Below are positions 41,222 to 52,139 of a stretch of DNA of 64,000 nucleotides, piece by piece; positions within the stretch are counted from its first letter, which is position 1, and every line of letters begins with the position of its first letter. Location: NCBI GenBank assembly GCA_943333275.1, contig CALQSQ010000010.1, forward strand, positions 1-64,000, read 5' to 3'. The translations under genes were made by a program, and so were the position numbers. The stretch comes from Akkermansia muciniphila (GTDB taxonomy: Bacteria > Verrucomicrobiota > Verrucomicrobiia > Verrucomicrobiales > V1-33). The notes under the pieces are model-generated. The model was given only the letters and a program-made list of their open reading frames with translations. It had not been told where the DNA came from and made no database searches.

Positions 41222-44200
41222 GGGTGGGTGGGGAGTTGAACATCAAACAAATTAGACCAAAACGGCGTATCGTCCGTAGTCCCATTTGGCAGTGGGGAAC
41301 GTACCCGCACCGTCAGGTGAAAGGGAGCCGTGAGCGTCACGCTGGCACCCGGTGCGAGCAGACTGCCCGCCGTATCCGTTCCGGCGGCATCAGGTTCAAT
41401 GGGACTGCCACCTGCATTGTAGTAAGTTTCCGAGTCTGCCAGTGTGGGCGCTGTGAGTGTCCAAAGGTTGGGGTTGGCCCCCAGGGAAACCTCCGGCATG
41501 GGAACAGATGAAAGCAGCCCGCGATTCTGAAGTTGGGTTTGGAGAATTGTGCGGCGCGCGGCGAAGAAAACTCCCGTATTCGGCGTGGTGTTGGTCCCGA
41601 TGGCATATGGCGTGCCGGTGGTTTGACGCGGGGCCGCAGAGAAGACATCCCGATAACCCATCCCCCAGCGCAAGGATTCCGAAAGGCGGATAGCATCGAA
41701 CTCTGTGGCCGCCGCTTGAAAGCGGGCTTGAGCTTTATCCGTCGGAATGTCCCCTGCTAAGGCTCCATCTTCATCGCGACTTTGAAGGGCGGTAGGCATA
41801 AAGCAAATTTGCCAAGCACGATCTCCGTAGCGCTGAGCGAACTTGGGATGTTTGGACAGATCGAAAAGCAGTCGTGCTTCGGAGGTTGCTGAGGGGCGGC
41901 TGCCACCTGGCCACCAGTTTGAAAAGCAATCGCGATTCAATGCCGGGGCATCCGCGCCGACCTCCACGTCATATGCCAACCAGTTAAATTTCCCGTCCGG
42001 CATTTCCCGATAGACCCTGCCATTGTTGTGGAGCGAATCAAAGTTCCCCAGACAGGCATGGAGCAGGGTGTAGTCAATAAAAGATCCCACCTCCATTTGA
42101 GTCTCCACAGCGGCGTACTCTGTGCTAGCGTCTTCTGGGGGTGCTGCATTTGCTTGGGTATAAACCGCCGCACTAGCGGCTAACAGGTTCGCCCAAACGG
42201 TGGCGGGGCAGGGCGATCCCGAAATTGTCGCACCGTCACCTACCACAGCTCCGGCACCATCTTTCCAAACGTAGTAATTGCCCTCCCCAAATCGTCGTTT
42301 GCAGGTGTCGGTGTCCGCCTTTTCCGTCAGCAGATAAGCTCCCCAATAGAGGCCATTAACGTAGAGATTTACCCAGCGGTAATAAAGTTGGGGGTGTCCC
42401 AACAAGGCTAACGTGTTTCGGGCAAAGACATCCTTGGCGTAAGTGGCGTTGGCAGGATTTGCTTGATCAGAAAGCGCAGTTGTCATGCACCATGTGTCGA
42501 AGGTGGGATTGCGCAGGATCAGACTGTCGTATTCTGGCTGTGGCTCACCGTCGTCGGCAAATACTGGCTCAGTCCGGACATCATCTTCAAAAGGACGAAA
42601 TCTTGGATTATATTTTGAACTTCCAATGGTCCCCTTGAATTGAAGAGACAATGAGTGCTTTTCCGTGCGTACCCACTGTAGATTCGTATTTCCTGACATG
42701 ACCAATGCGCAGTTTTCATTGACGGTCGTGGCTTGTCCCACAAGTTCATTGCCCGGATGCAGCCACTCCATGCTGGCAACGCGTTCCCATTCTTCTCCCT
42801 GTGGGGATCGATCCAAGTGCTGGGTGTATTCAGGGAGCAAGCGTAGATGCCGGCGGAATCCCGATCAAAAAAATCACGCACCGGAATGACAAGCGAAAGA
42901 GAAGGTAATGCGCTCAACTGCGTCATGAGCGTGGCGCGGTGTTCATTGATGATGGATGGACTGACTCCGTAAGGGATGGGAATCCCGTTGGTGAAAGAAA
43001 CTCCGTGCTCTGGTTCTGGCAGGCTAAATTCCGGGTAATCAGCAGGGCGAACTTGAGCACTGAGTGGCGCAGCACCCGGAAGCAACGACGGGTCTCCAGT
43101 CACACCGCCGAGAATGCTTTCCTTAAAAATGAAGCTCTGGGTAATGACCTTAGACGGGATTTGATCCGCTCCAATGGCGATGACTCTGAGAATCAGCGTC
43201 CGATCAAAAACGGGGGGATTCCCGGCATCGTAAACCGCAGACCAAGCGGTTGGGATAGCCCCATTGGTGGTGTAGTAGTAGGTGGCTCCACCTGGTGCGC
43301 CTGAAATGCCGTTCAAGGTCAAGGTGGGGTGATCTTGACGGGAATGGACTCCGGGAAAAACAGCGGCATCCGAAGTGATATTCCCATTTTCGTCACGACG
43401 AATATCGCACACTGAAAGAGAAAGTCCACGAGCAGCGGTTGTGGCGCTAACTCCGGTGTAGCCGGGTGAGTTCGTCTGCTCCGGGGTGGGCGCAGCAAGA
43501 TAGCCCCACTTTATGGGGCTCTCCGCTTCTGCATAAAGCGGATCCAAATACCTACCGAAAGTGATGTCGTCGTACTGCTGGCCGTAGTTACCGCCTGTGG
43601 GCGTGGAGTCCACTTCAACGCCTGCGGCATTGAGTAATCTGATTTGTTCCCCAGATTGACCGATCGCAAAGGGCGCGTGCCGATAGGCAGTATCAGTGCT
43701 GGCGGTAGTCCCCAAGCATAGGATGACCATGAATTAGCCGGATGGCAGTTCACTGCCGGAAGGAAAGGTGTACCAATTGGCGGGATTAGTCCCCTCATCT
43801 CTGAGCTTAAATCCGGAGAGATTCACAGTGGAGTTTGAGATATTGTAAAGCTCCACCCAATCCGGGCTTGCTCCGGAACTGTCCTTGAAGCTGCCTTTAT
43901 TGCTCGCGCAAATTTCATTAATGATGACGGTCAGTAAATGCTCAGGATCAGCTGTTGCATATTCGTCGTAGCCGTTTGGGATGAGGTCATCGTCGTCATT
44001 GAGATTCCACAGCCAGCCATCAGAAGAGTTCATTTCAGTGGCATCATCAATGCCATTGAAGTTGGAATCGATATCGAACCGACGGACCCGGAAAAACTCT
44101 CGTTGCTTGGTGCTCAGATCGTGGTCAGTGAGATTCAAAGCGGACGGACTGGGAGTGGTAGGCACCGCAGGGGCAGTCTGGGCAGCAAGCCGTTCCAGCA

Positions 44201-45515
44201 ACGGACCGCGCTGATCGTAGAAAAGCTCCTTTGCAAGATATTCGTTAGCAGGCGCTACAGCCTGAGTCTGTACTGTTGTCGGCGTTCCACCACTGTTATA
44301 GGATCCATTGGCCAAAACTTCGATTTCAATCCTCGTGGGGCATCCAAACGTAGGCTGATCGGGGTAAGGCTGAACACCGGGAGCTGGTGCCGGGTGATTG
44401 CGGCGGAGCGAAATTAAGCCGGAGTAATAACCGCCGCCAGGTTTACAGAGATCAAAAATACCAGGTCCAAAATAGTGTTTCACAAACTGTCTGTCCCCGG
44501 GCGAAAACCACGAGACCAACGATCCGCCGTTAGAGAAGCCAGTCACAAGATAGAAGCGCTGAAATTTCTCCGTGTTATCGAAGAAGTAGAGCGGGGTGGA
44601 ACGCACAGGATTTGGGTAAATCAAATCACCCCAGACATAACGGTCCGCCGAGGCCTCGTAGGTAGTTGCTCCTGTGGGTGGCTGCGCCACGCCACTTCCA
44701 TTCCAAGTAGCGCCAGGGTTCACGCTGGAAGTCCCGGCAGAGACATAAGCATACAAATACCGTGGGGACCGCGGCAGCGACCAGGACGAAGAGAAAGAAA
44801 AATGCAGGGTGAGTTTGAGGGCTGCGTTAGCTCCCGCGCTGAGCGAATCATCGCCAGAGAGCAGGCGTGTATCTGTGGAGCCATCGAAGGAAAGATTCGG
44901 AGTCAGAGAACCCAAAACAACCGCAGGGTCGGAAGCTTGCAAGGTAGCGACTGGCGGACTGCTGGAGAGCAGGTTAGCTAACGCGGTTGTCAGCAAAACA
45001 TTGGCCTGTACGTTCTGCGCAGTCTGAAGGCCACGATTGCGGATTTGGATAAGAACTGTGAGGTCGACTTCGCGGTAATTTCCGTTGACTTGGGATAGAG
45101 AATCCTGTGAAAGCAACGCTTCAATGGCTGCGCCGGAAGGTCTTGTCCAAGGCTCACCTGTGGCATGGACAGGCAAGCTGGAAGGCATGGTGGGTGGATT
45201 TACGTCTGGAGGACGCGGCGGCGCTGTGGCTGCACTGATTCCTGCGGCAAAGTCAGGGTTGAAATCTGCGTGCAGGGATTGCGTGACCGTTTGACCGAAA
45301 CCGTAGTAGCGTTCAGGGAGCAAGGTCCAGTTTTGCTGGTCCGCAGAACGCTCCATGCGGTATAACTTCCCCGGTTCAGTCCTCCACTGGGCGTAGCCAT
45401 GGTTATAGTTCGTAGCCATCGCCCAAGGAACACTATCTGGCAACTGGGCGTGGCACGTAAGCAGGCACACTAATCCGGTAGCTGCAAAAACACCCAAAGG
45501 GCGGAAATTTGTCAT
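41218..45515 (-). pseudogene. Lamin-tail/CotH-kinase surface protein, broken by a stop and a frameshift
   Basis: One ancestral gene of about 1430 codons. Segment 1 (45515-43734): signal peptide and an unrecognised beta-rich region, then the start of a lamin-tail domain (IINEICASNKGSF...DWVELYNIS), ended by TAA at 43734-43736. Segment 2 (43730-42840) continues in the same frame: rest of the lamin-tail, a chitobiase-C-like domain (YYYTTNGAIPTAWS) and the start of CotH (LVIPVRDFFDRDSAGIYA). Near 42840 the frame must shift; segment 3 (to 41218) carries the CotH core (WERVASMEWL, YYRWVNLYVNGLYWGAYLLTEKAD, YDVEVGAD). CotH proteins are atypical protein kinases. Everything outside the two lesions is well preserved, so decay is recent or the sequence has errors. 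Confidence 0.88.
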
Positions 45516-45953
45516 GTCAATAGAGGTAGGAGTTTGCGGGTAACGGACCAGCCGCTACGGAGGTGCTAAATTTTAAGGCCGATTCCATGAATCCTGAAGA
45601 CGGCATCCCTTCGCCCTGACTATCACGACGATGCACTGATTTGGCGAGAACAAAATCCAGAAACCGGATTTACCGCACAAGCCTCGGTTGCGGCATCACA
45701 GCGACGAGGATTCCGATTTGGATTTCTCATGGATGCACCGTGAAAGAACGCCCCCGCTCATCCATTTCCCTAGTCGAGGGTAATCCTGCTCCCAAGCGGA
45801 GGCCCCCTGCCGCTTAAATATTCGACAAATGGCGGAGGCTCATTACTCTCCCGTGCCTGATGGATCTATTCCAGTGATCGATTTCCTGCATTGCGGTGGA
45901 TTGGATTGCCGGAGCCAGAGGGACTTCCTCCTTTCCCATTTTCATTTTCCGAC
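45516..45953 (+). other. 438-bp upstream region of the envelope operon
   Basis: No convincing gene. A 65-codon frame at 45829 overlaps the next gene's start in another frame and has no recognisable features. The region should hold the promoter of the plus-strand operon and the promoter of the CotH gene on the other strand. I see no strong hairpin or -35/-10 pair. Confidence 0.5.
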
Positions 45954-48900
45954 ATGTCGTTCATCAACCAAGCGCTGCTTTACGGACTGGCAGGGATTTC
46001 CATCCCGATCATTTTGCACCTGTTGAACCGCCGTTCAGCCAAACAGATCGAGTGGGGGGCGATGCAGTTTCTGCTGGATTCCGTGGAATCGCGCAAACGG
46101 CGTATCCAGTTGGAGGAGGCGCTGCTGCTGGCGGCGCGGTGTTTGCTGTTTGGATTGGTGGCGCTGGCGGTGGCACGTCCGTTTCAGCCGCCGGGCGGCA
46201 AGATTCCCTACGTGGTGATCCTGCCGGCGTTTCTGCTGGCGTTGGTTTCGATCACGACCGGGATCATTTTACGGGAGAACAAAAAACTCTGCTTCTGGCT
46301 GGTGCTCGCGGGACTCGGGCTGCTGGTCTTCAGCGGGCTGTCCGTGGCTTACGAACGCTGGTGGAATTTGAAGCGGTATGGCAACACCGGGCGCAAGGAC
46401 ATCGTCTTTATTGTGGATGGTTCCACTTCCATGCAGATTAAAGAGGGGGGCTCGACGAATTTTGACCGGGCCATCCAGGAAGCCAAGGAGGTGTTGGAAA
46501 AATCCTCGGGCGGAAATGCCTTTTCCCTCATCCTCGGCGGACCGGTGCCGCTGGTGAAGGTGGGCGACCCCATCGTGAACAAAACGGATCTCAGCGCGGC
46601 CCTTGATTCACTCAAACCCATGAAGGGCAAGATGGATGGCTTCGCCGCGCTCACCACGGCCCTCACGGCGCTCAACCGGGGATCCAACCCCAGCAAGGAA
46701 ATCATCGTTTTCACAGATGGCCAGGCCATCGGCTGGAATCTTGATTCGAATGCCTCATGGGATGCGCTCAAGGGCAGTGCGGACCAGTTGACCACCAAGC
46801 CGCCCATCCTCTACCGTACTTTCTCCCTGCCCAAAACGTTCCGGAACGTCTCGCTCAACAATGTGCATCTGAGCCGCGATGTGCTGGGCACCGACCGTCC
46901 GGTTGGTATTGAAATGACGCTGGAAAATACCGGCACGGAAGCCATCACCCCGACGTCAGTCGAAGTCAGCATCGGGGTGCCACCGACGGAAGGCGTGCCG
47001 CCGACCGGTGAGGTGAAAACGGAGACATTCGTCCGATTTGTCGAAACGAAGCTCAATCAGCTCAAACCTGGCGTGAAGGAAACCGTCCGCTTCACCCACC
47101 AATTTACCAAGCCCGGCAGCTATCTTATTTCGGCGAAAGTGGTGACGCAGGACGATCTCCCGATTGATGACACCAGCGAAACCGTGGCGCAGGTTCTGGA
47201 CAGCCTGCGCGTGCTCATCGTCGAGGGCAATCCCAACGCCGAAGTGCTGAAACGTGCCGCCACCTTTACCGCTCTGGCCCTGGCTCCACGCACCTCTCTC
47301 GCGCCGCTCCCGCCCAACCAGCCGAAAAAGGAAGGCGCTCCAGCCTTCAAGCCGGGCGTGCTGCTCGATCCCGAAGTCGTGCCTCATACCCGCCTCGCCA
47401 ATATCGCGAGTTTTGCGGATTACCAGGTCGTGATCCTTTGCAATGTTCCCCGCCTGGCCGATTCGGCTGCGCGAAAGCTGGCCGGCTGGGTGCAGGCGGG
47501 CGGCGGACTGCTGGTGGCTCCGGGCAATGATTCCGAAGCCGCCTTTTACAATGGTTGGAAAACGATCGATGGCAACACGCTGCTGCCAGGTCGCCTCGTC
47601 GATCAGAAAATCATTCAGACCAATCAGGAACCGATGGGGCTTGCGTTGAACACCTTTACCCACAGCGCCCTCCGCCTGGTGGCGGATGCCAAGCAAAGCG
47701 ACCTCGGCGGCTCGGTGCTCCAGCGTTATTGGAAGGTCGATCCTGACAGCGCCACCTCCGTCGGAACGCTGGTGGGCGGTCGTCTGGCGAATGGCGATCC
47801 ATTTCTCTCACTGCGTCCCTCCGGCTTGGGTTCCGTCATGCTGAGCGCGGCCTCCTTCGACACCTCCAGTGGAAATCTCGCCACCCGTCAGGCGTTCGTG
47901 CCATTGCTCCACCAGCTTGTTTATCATCTTACCGCTCCCAACGGCCAGCCCCTGCAAATGCAGCCGGCCCAGCAGTTGAATGTTTCGCTCATGAAAAATC
48001 GCGGCGAAGGCGGTTTCAAAGTTGAGTATTTCCAGAACAAGGGATTCACACCTCCGGCATTCGCCACCCGCGTGGAAAGCGTATTGGACCGGACGTTCGA
48101 CGCCAAGATCCTTCCAAAAGGCATGAAATCGGATAACCTGAGCGTTCGCTTCTCCGGTGCGCTGCTGCCCAAGTATTCGGACGAATACGTTTTCGAAGGA
48201 TGGGCCGACGATGAAATTCACCTCTGGGTCAATAACGAGCGGCTCATCACCAAGGGAGGGGATGGAAAAATCAAATTGGAAGCCGGCAAATACGTGCCGA
48301 TCCGGCTGGAATACGCCAACACCAATGGCGGCGCCACTTTCGCACTCAGCTGGCGTTCCACCAACCCGCAGTTCCAGCCCCGCGGGCCGATTCAGGCGGA
48401 TTTCGTGCTGCCCTTTGTGCCAGGGGCGGAGGACAAGGAATCCCTCGCGGGCACCATGTCTGTCACCGGCCCCGACAACGTCAACCGTGACGCCCAACTC
48501 CTCTACACCAAGGGTGGGCTGGTCGCCAGACTCAGCAGCGATGTCGTCCCCGGCACATACCGCATCAGGGTGCCGGAAGCACGCCGTGCGGATTTCCCGC
48601 AGTTGATGACCACCGATGGCACCATCCCATTTTCCGTCGCAGATGATCCCGCTGAATCCCATCTCACCTCCTGGACCGAACGCGATCTGGCCATGGTGAA
48701 AAATCATTTTGAATTCCTCCAGCCACAGGGAGCCAAGGACATCACCAATATTCTGGCCGGACGCGAATTCGGCGAGGAACTCTGGAAATATCTCGCAGTC
48801 GGCGCGCTGTTTATCCTGCTGGCTGAAATCGCCCTGACGCGCTGGATCGCGCTGAATCGCCGTGCAGGGGAGGAAATCAGTCTCGACTTTGAGCACAAGT

Positions 48901-48962
48901 TCACCGCCCCCAAGCAGTTCACCGACCAGCTCACGAAAATCCAGCAAGCCAACGCCGCTTGA
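45954..48962 (+). CDS. BatA-like membrane protein with vWA and PA14 domains
   Basis: 1002 residues. The N-terminal BatA-type domain (LLYGLAGISIPIILHLLNRR, EWGAMQFLL) spans two membrane helices. Two more helices (about 85-135) lead to a vWA domain with MIDAS DGSTSMQ near 160. Then a glutamine-amidotransferase-like region (VLIVEGNPNAEVLKR, GWVQAGGGLLVAPG), a PA14 sugar-binding-type domain (about 685-825; VEYFQNKGF, WADDEIHLWVNNE) and a C-terminal membrane helix (about 945-965). The bulk is periplasmic. Homologues usually sit beside MoxR ATPases and DUF58 proteins; those are absent here. Start ATG at 45954. The PA14 insertion is an uncommon addition to BatA-like proteins. Confidence 0.88.
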   Translation: MSFINQALLYGLAGISIPIILHLLNRRSAKQIEWGAMQFLLDSVESRKRRIQLEEALLLAARCLLFGLVALAVARPFQPPGGKIPYVVILPAFLLALVSITTGIILRENKKLCFWLVLAGLGLLVFSGLSVAYERWWNLKRYGNTGRKDIVFIVDGSTSMQIKEGGSTNFDRAIQEAKEVLEKSSGGNAFSLILGGPVPLVKVGDPIVNKTDLSAALDSLKPMKGKMDGFAALTTALTALNRGSNPSKEIIVFTDGQAIGWNLDSNASWDALKGSADQLTTKPPILYRTFSLPKTFRNVSLNNVHLSRDVLGTDRPVGIEMTLENTGTEAITPTSVEVSIGVPPTEGVPPTGEVKTETFVRFVETKLNQLKPGVKETVRFTHQFTKPGSYLISAKVVTQDDLPIDDTSETVAQVLDSLRVLIVEGNPNAEVLKRAATFTALALAPRTSLAPLPPNQPKKEGAPAFKPGVLLDPEVVPHTRLANIASFADYQVVILCNVPRLADSAARKLAGWVQAGGGLLVAPGNDSEAAFYNGWKTIDGNTLLPGRLVDQKIIQTNQEPMGLALNTFTHSALRLVADAKQSDLGGSVLQRYWKVDPDSATSVGTLVGGRLANGDPFLSLRPSGLGSVMLSAASFDTSSGNLATRQAFVPLLHQLVYHLTAPNGQPLQMQPAQQLNVSLMKNRGEGGFKVEYFQNKGFTPPAFATRVESVLDRTFDAKILPKGMKSDNLSVRFSGALLPKYSDEYVFEGWADDEIHLWVNNERLITKGGDGKIKLEAGKYVPIRLEYANTNGGATFALSWRSTNPQFQPRGPIQADFVLPFVPGAEDKESLAGTMSVTGPDNVNRDAQLLYTKGGLVARLSSDVVPGTYRIRVPEARRADFPQLMTTDGTIPFSVADDPAESHLTSWTERDLAMVKNHFEFLQPQGAKDITNILAGREFGEELWKYLAVGALFILLAEIALTRWIALNRRAGEEISLDFEHKFTAPKQFTDQLTKIQQANAA

Positions 48963-48992
48963 TCCATCCATTTTCCCTCCAGCCTTCCGCCC

Positions 48993-51900
48993 GTGCCTAC
49001 CAATCCCAATATCCGCCCTGATCTCCTCGACAATGCCATCGCCACCCCAGTGATGTGGGCTGCCGCCGCCGCCCTCTTTGTCGTCTGGTATCTCACGCAT
49101 GTTCTCAAACACCGCCTCACCACGCGCCCCCTTCAGCTTGGATTACTCGCGGGCCGCATCGTGATCGGCACCATCGCGCTCTGGGTTCTCTACCAGGCCG
49201 TTTCGCGTCACCTCCTGCTGGAGACCTCCTGGCCGCTGTGGACCAATGCCCTCATCGGGTCGGTGGCCATTGAATTCGCCATGGTTGTTTACCAGTTCGA
49301 AAAACGCATCGTTGCTCCGCGCCTTGGTCGCTGGCTACTGGGACTCAGACTCGCCGCGATTGGCACAGTGCTGACCATTCTTGTGCAGCCGGTTTTCGCC
49401 CGCGATACCACGCGCACCATTGAGCGGAAAGTGGTAGTGTTGATTGATGATTCCGGTTCGATGCAGATTGCCGATCCCCAGATGACCGTGGCTGAGAAGC
49501 TCTCCCTGGCGGCATTTTATGGAAATGAAGCCGTGAAAAATCATCCGGGGCTGGAGGCGGAATTCACCAGATTCGCCAATGCCGCCTCCACTCTGGACAA
49601 GTCCATCACCAGTCTGAATCTCCCGGAAGGATTCGGACCCGAGGCCGAGGCCTCACTGCTCAGCAGCCAGAAGCCCGCCATTTCCGCCCTGCTCAAGGAT
49701 CTGCCCGAAGCCACCGAGTCCCTGCGCAAGACCCTGCGCGAACAGGCCAACATGGCTGCCGATGCGAAACAAATCGCCGCGGACCTGGATCAGCAGATGA
49801 ATAATTCCCTCCTGCCCCGCCTCCAGGAAGCTGGCAATGCCATGAACCAGGGAAAGACCGCCGAGACCCAGTCGAAATTGAAACAAACCCGCGAGGTTGC
49901 CCAGCGCGTGCTGGATCGCGCGGCGTTTCTGACTGAGGCGGCCGATCAGGTATTTTACCAGACGCTCAGCCCGGAGTTGCGCAAGACCATCGATGACCTC
50001 GCCACCGGGACGCGTGCCAAGCTGGCCCGCGACACCATGGCACAACCGCGCGCTGCCTCTGACGGCAAATCACTCACCACCCTCCTCCAGGATAAATACA
50101 CCACGCAGTTGGTGCGTTTTGGCAAAAAATCCGCCGAGGTCGCCAACTTCGAGTTTCCCATCGTGGCGGAGGATCAGGAATTCCGCATGCGCACGGATCT
50201 CACCACCGCGTTGACGAAAATTTCCGAATCCTACGAACCTGAAAATCTGGCCGGAGTTCTGCTCCTCTCCGATGCCCGGCATAATACCGAACTGCCCACC
50301 GACGACATCGCCCGCAAGCTGGGCGTTCAGGGATCGCCTATCGTGCCGGTGCTGATCGGCTCCGCCCGCGGCTCCAAGGATGCCTCGATCCTTTCCGTCG
50401 GTTCCCCGCAATCACTGTATGAAGGCGACCGCATCCGGACGAAGGTGGAACTGAAGACGGACGGTCTCCGCGGTCAGGAAGTCAAAGTGCGCCTGCTGCA
50501 GGAAGGCACCGAGGTCGCCCAGCAAACGGTGCGGGTGCCGGAGGATTCCTACCGCACCACGGTCCGTCTCTCCTATCAGCCTAAAGCTGCGGGGATTTTT
50601 GCGCACTCCGTGATCATCGATCCCATCGAGGGCGAGGTGTACAAGAACAACAACGAATGGAAATTTCAAACCGCCGTCAGCGATGACCGCACCAATGTTC
50701 TGCTCATTGACGACCGTCCCCGCTGGGAATTCCGCTACCTGCGCAACCTCTTCGACAGCCGCGACAAGTCGGTGCACCTGCAATACCTCCTGCTCCATCC
50801 CGATGAAGTGGAAGGCACCACCCGCCCGGACAAGCCCGCCTCCGCTGCGGCAAAATTTGGCGACAGCGAAGCCACCCGCCTCCCGGCGAAGCCTGAGGAT
50901 TGGAAAAAATTTGATGTCATCATCCTCGGAGACCTCCCGCCGGCCTCGCTTGGCGAAGCCACCTGGAACACCATTCGCGAATGTGTTGAGGAACGCGGAG
51001 CCATGCTGGTCCTGATCGCCGGCCCCAACGCCATGCCGCACTCCTATGTCAACGAGGCTTTCCGCGCCCTCTGCCCGGTCACCTACGATCCCTCCACCGA
51101 GTCCATGCTCACCCCTCCGGAGCCGGCCTACAAATTGATGCTTACGGCCGAGGGTCGGACGAACCTCATTTTCGAACAATCCAACAGCGGCATGGAAAAT
51201 TCCCGCATCTGGGAATCCATGCCTTTGCTTCGCTGGCGCCACACCATCACGGGAGTGAAGAATACCGCCTCCGTGCTGGCCTATGCCCAACCCGCCACGC
51301 TTGATGCCAGCGGACGCGAAGTTCCGCAGGGGCCGCTCTCCGGCAGTCTTGATCCCGCCGCCCTCAGCAAACAGAAAGCCGCGGAACGCAAGAACGCGCT
51401 TTTCGTGACCAGCCAGGCCGGTGCAGGGAAGGTGGCGATGCTGAATTTCGACCACACCTGGCGCTTCCGTTACGGTGTGGGTGATACCTACCACCACCGC
51501 TTCTGGGGCCAGCTCCTGCGTTGGGGTGCAGGCGAAAACCTGCGTGCGGGCAACGAATACGTCCGCCTTGGCACCGACACGCTGACCTACGAACCCGGCG
51601 CCAGGATCAAAATCATCAGCAAGCTCATCGAGAATGATTACCGGCCGATCGCGGACGCTTCCGTAACCGCCAGTGTTTTCAAGGGCACGGAAAAAGTCGC
51701 CTCCCGCCAGTTGGAGTTTCAGAAAAATTCACCCGGCATCTATGAGGGCCTGCTGGATGGCCTGAATGATCCCGGCGATTACACCATCGAACTCAGTGGA
51801 TCCGAAGTGCAGCGTCTCGCACCCGATGCGGTGAAAACGCGTTTCACCATCGCCTCCGCCAGCAATCCCATCGAATACGGTGACCTCAGCGTGGATCGAG

Positions 51901-52109
51901 AACAAGCCACCCGCCTCGCCTCGCTTAGCCAGGGGCTCATCACCACCCCTGCCACCGCCACGCAGGCGCTCGAAAAATTCGGCCCGGCCTCAACCACGAA
52001 ATCGGAGCGCAAGGAGACCAAGTTGTGGGACAACTGGATCATCCTGGCCACCTTCCTCGGCCTGGTCACCACGGAGTGGATCGCCCGGCGCAAGGGCGGT
52101 CTGATCTGA
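48993..52109 (+). CDS. Large membrane vWA protein
   Basis: 1038 residues, start GTG at 48993, 30 bp after the BatA-like gene. Four N-terminal membrane helices (about 19-135), then a vWA domain with MIDAS DDSGSMQ at 152-158. The vWA fold is interrupted by about 200 mostly helical residues (about 190-390, Gln/Ala/Lys-rich) before its later strands resume (AGVLLLSDARHN near 425). Next come an Ig-like region, an amidotransferase-like region (NVLLIDDRPRWEFRYLRN, KFDVIILGDLP), a C-terminal beta domain and a final membrane helix (about 1010-1030). Mostly periplasmic. Together with its neighbours it resembles the vWA pairs of Bat-type envelope clusters; the ligand is unknown. Confidence 0.85.
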   Translation: MPTNPNIRPDLLDNAIATPVMWAAAAALFVVWYLTHVLKHRLTTRPLQLGLLAGRIVIGTIALWVLYQAVSRHLLLETSWPLWTNALIGSVAIEFAMVVYQFEKRIVAPRLGRWLLGLRLAAIGTVLTILVQPVFARDTTRTIERKVVVLIDDSGSMQIADPQMTVAEKLSLAAFYGNEAVKNHPGLEAEFTRFANAASTLDKSITSLNLPEGFGPEAEASLLSSQKPAISALLKDLPEATESLRKTLREQANMAADAKQIAADLDQQMNNSLLPRLQEAGNAMNQGKTAETQSKLKQTREVAQRVLDRAAFLTEAADQVFYQTLSPELRKTIDDLATGTRAKLARDTMAQPRAASDGKSLTTLLQDKYTTQLVRFGKKSAEVANFEFPIVAEDQEFRMRTDLTTALTKISESYEPENLAGVLLLSDARHNTELPTDDIARKLGVQGSPIVPVLIGSARGSKDASILSVGSPQSLYEGDRIRTKVELKTDGLRGQEVKVRLLQEGTEVAQQTVRVPEDSYRTTVRLSYQPKAAGIFAHSVIIDPIEGEVYKNNNEWKFQTAVSDDRTNVLLIDDRPRWEFRYLRNLFDSRDKSVHLQYLLLHPDEVEGTTRPDKPASAAAKFGDSEATRLPAKPEDWKKFDVIILGDLPPASLGEATWNTIRECVEERGAMLVLIAGPNAMPHSYVNEAFRALCPVTYDPSTESMLTPPEPAYKLMLTAEGRTNLIFEQSNSGMENSRIWESMPLLRWRHTITGVKNTASVLAYAQPATLDASGREVPQGPLSGSLDPAALSKQKAAERKNALFVTSQAGAGKVAMLNFDHTWRFRYGVGDTYHHRFWGQLLRWGAGENLRAGNEYVRLGTDTLTYEPGARIKIISKLIENDYRPIADASVTASVFKGTEKVASRQLEFQKNSPGIYEGLLDGLNDPGDYTIELSGSEVQRLAPDAVKTRFTIASASNPIEYGDLSVDREQATRLASLSQGLITTPATATQALEKFGPASTTKSERKETKLWDNWIILATFLGLVTTEWIARRKGGLI

Positions 52110-52139
52110 AAATTTTTCCAAACTTAACCCGCCCCAACC

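Noticed and set aside
42838-42850. Programmed frameshifting in the CotH gene
   Set aside because: No slippery sequence is present at the switch (TAC GCT TGC TCC), and a separate in-frame stop also interrupts the gene, so decay or error is likelier.
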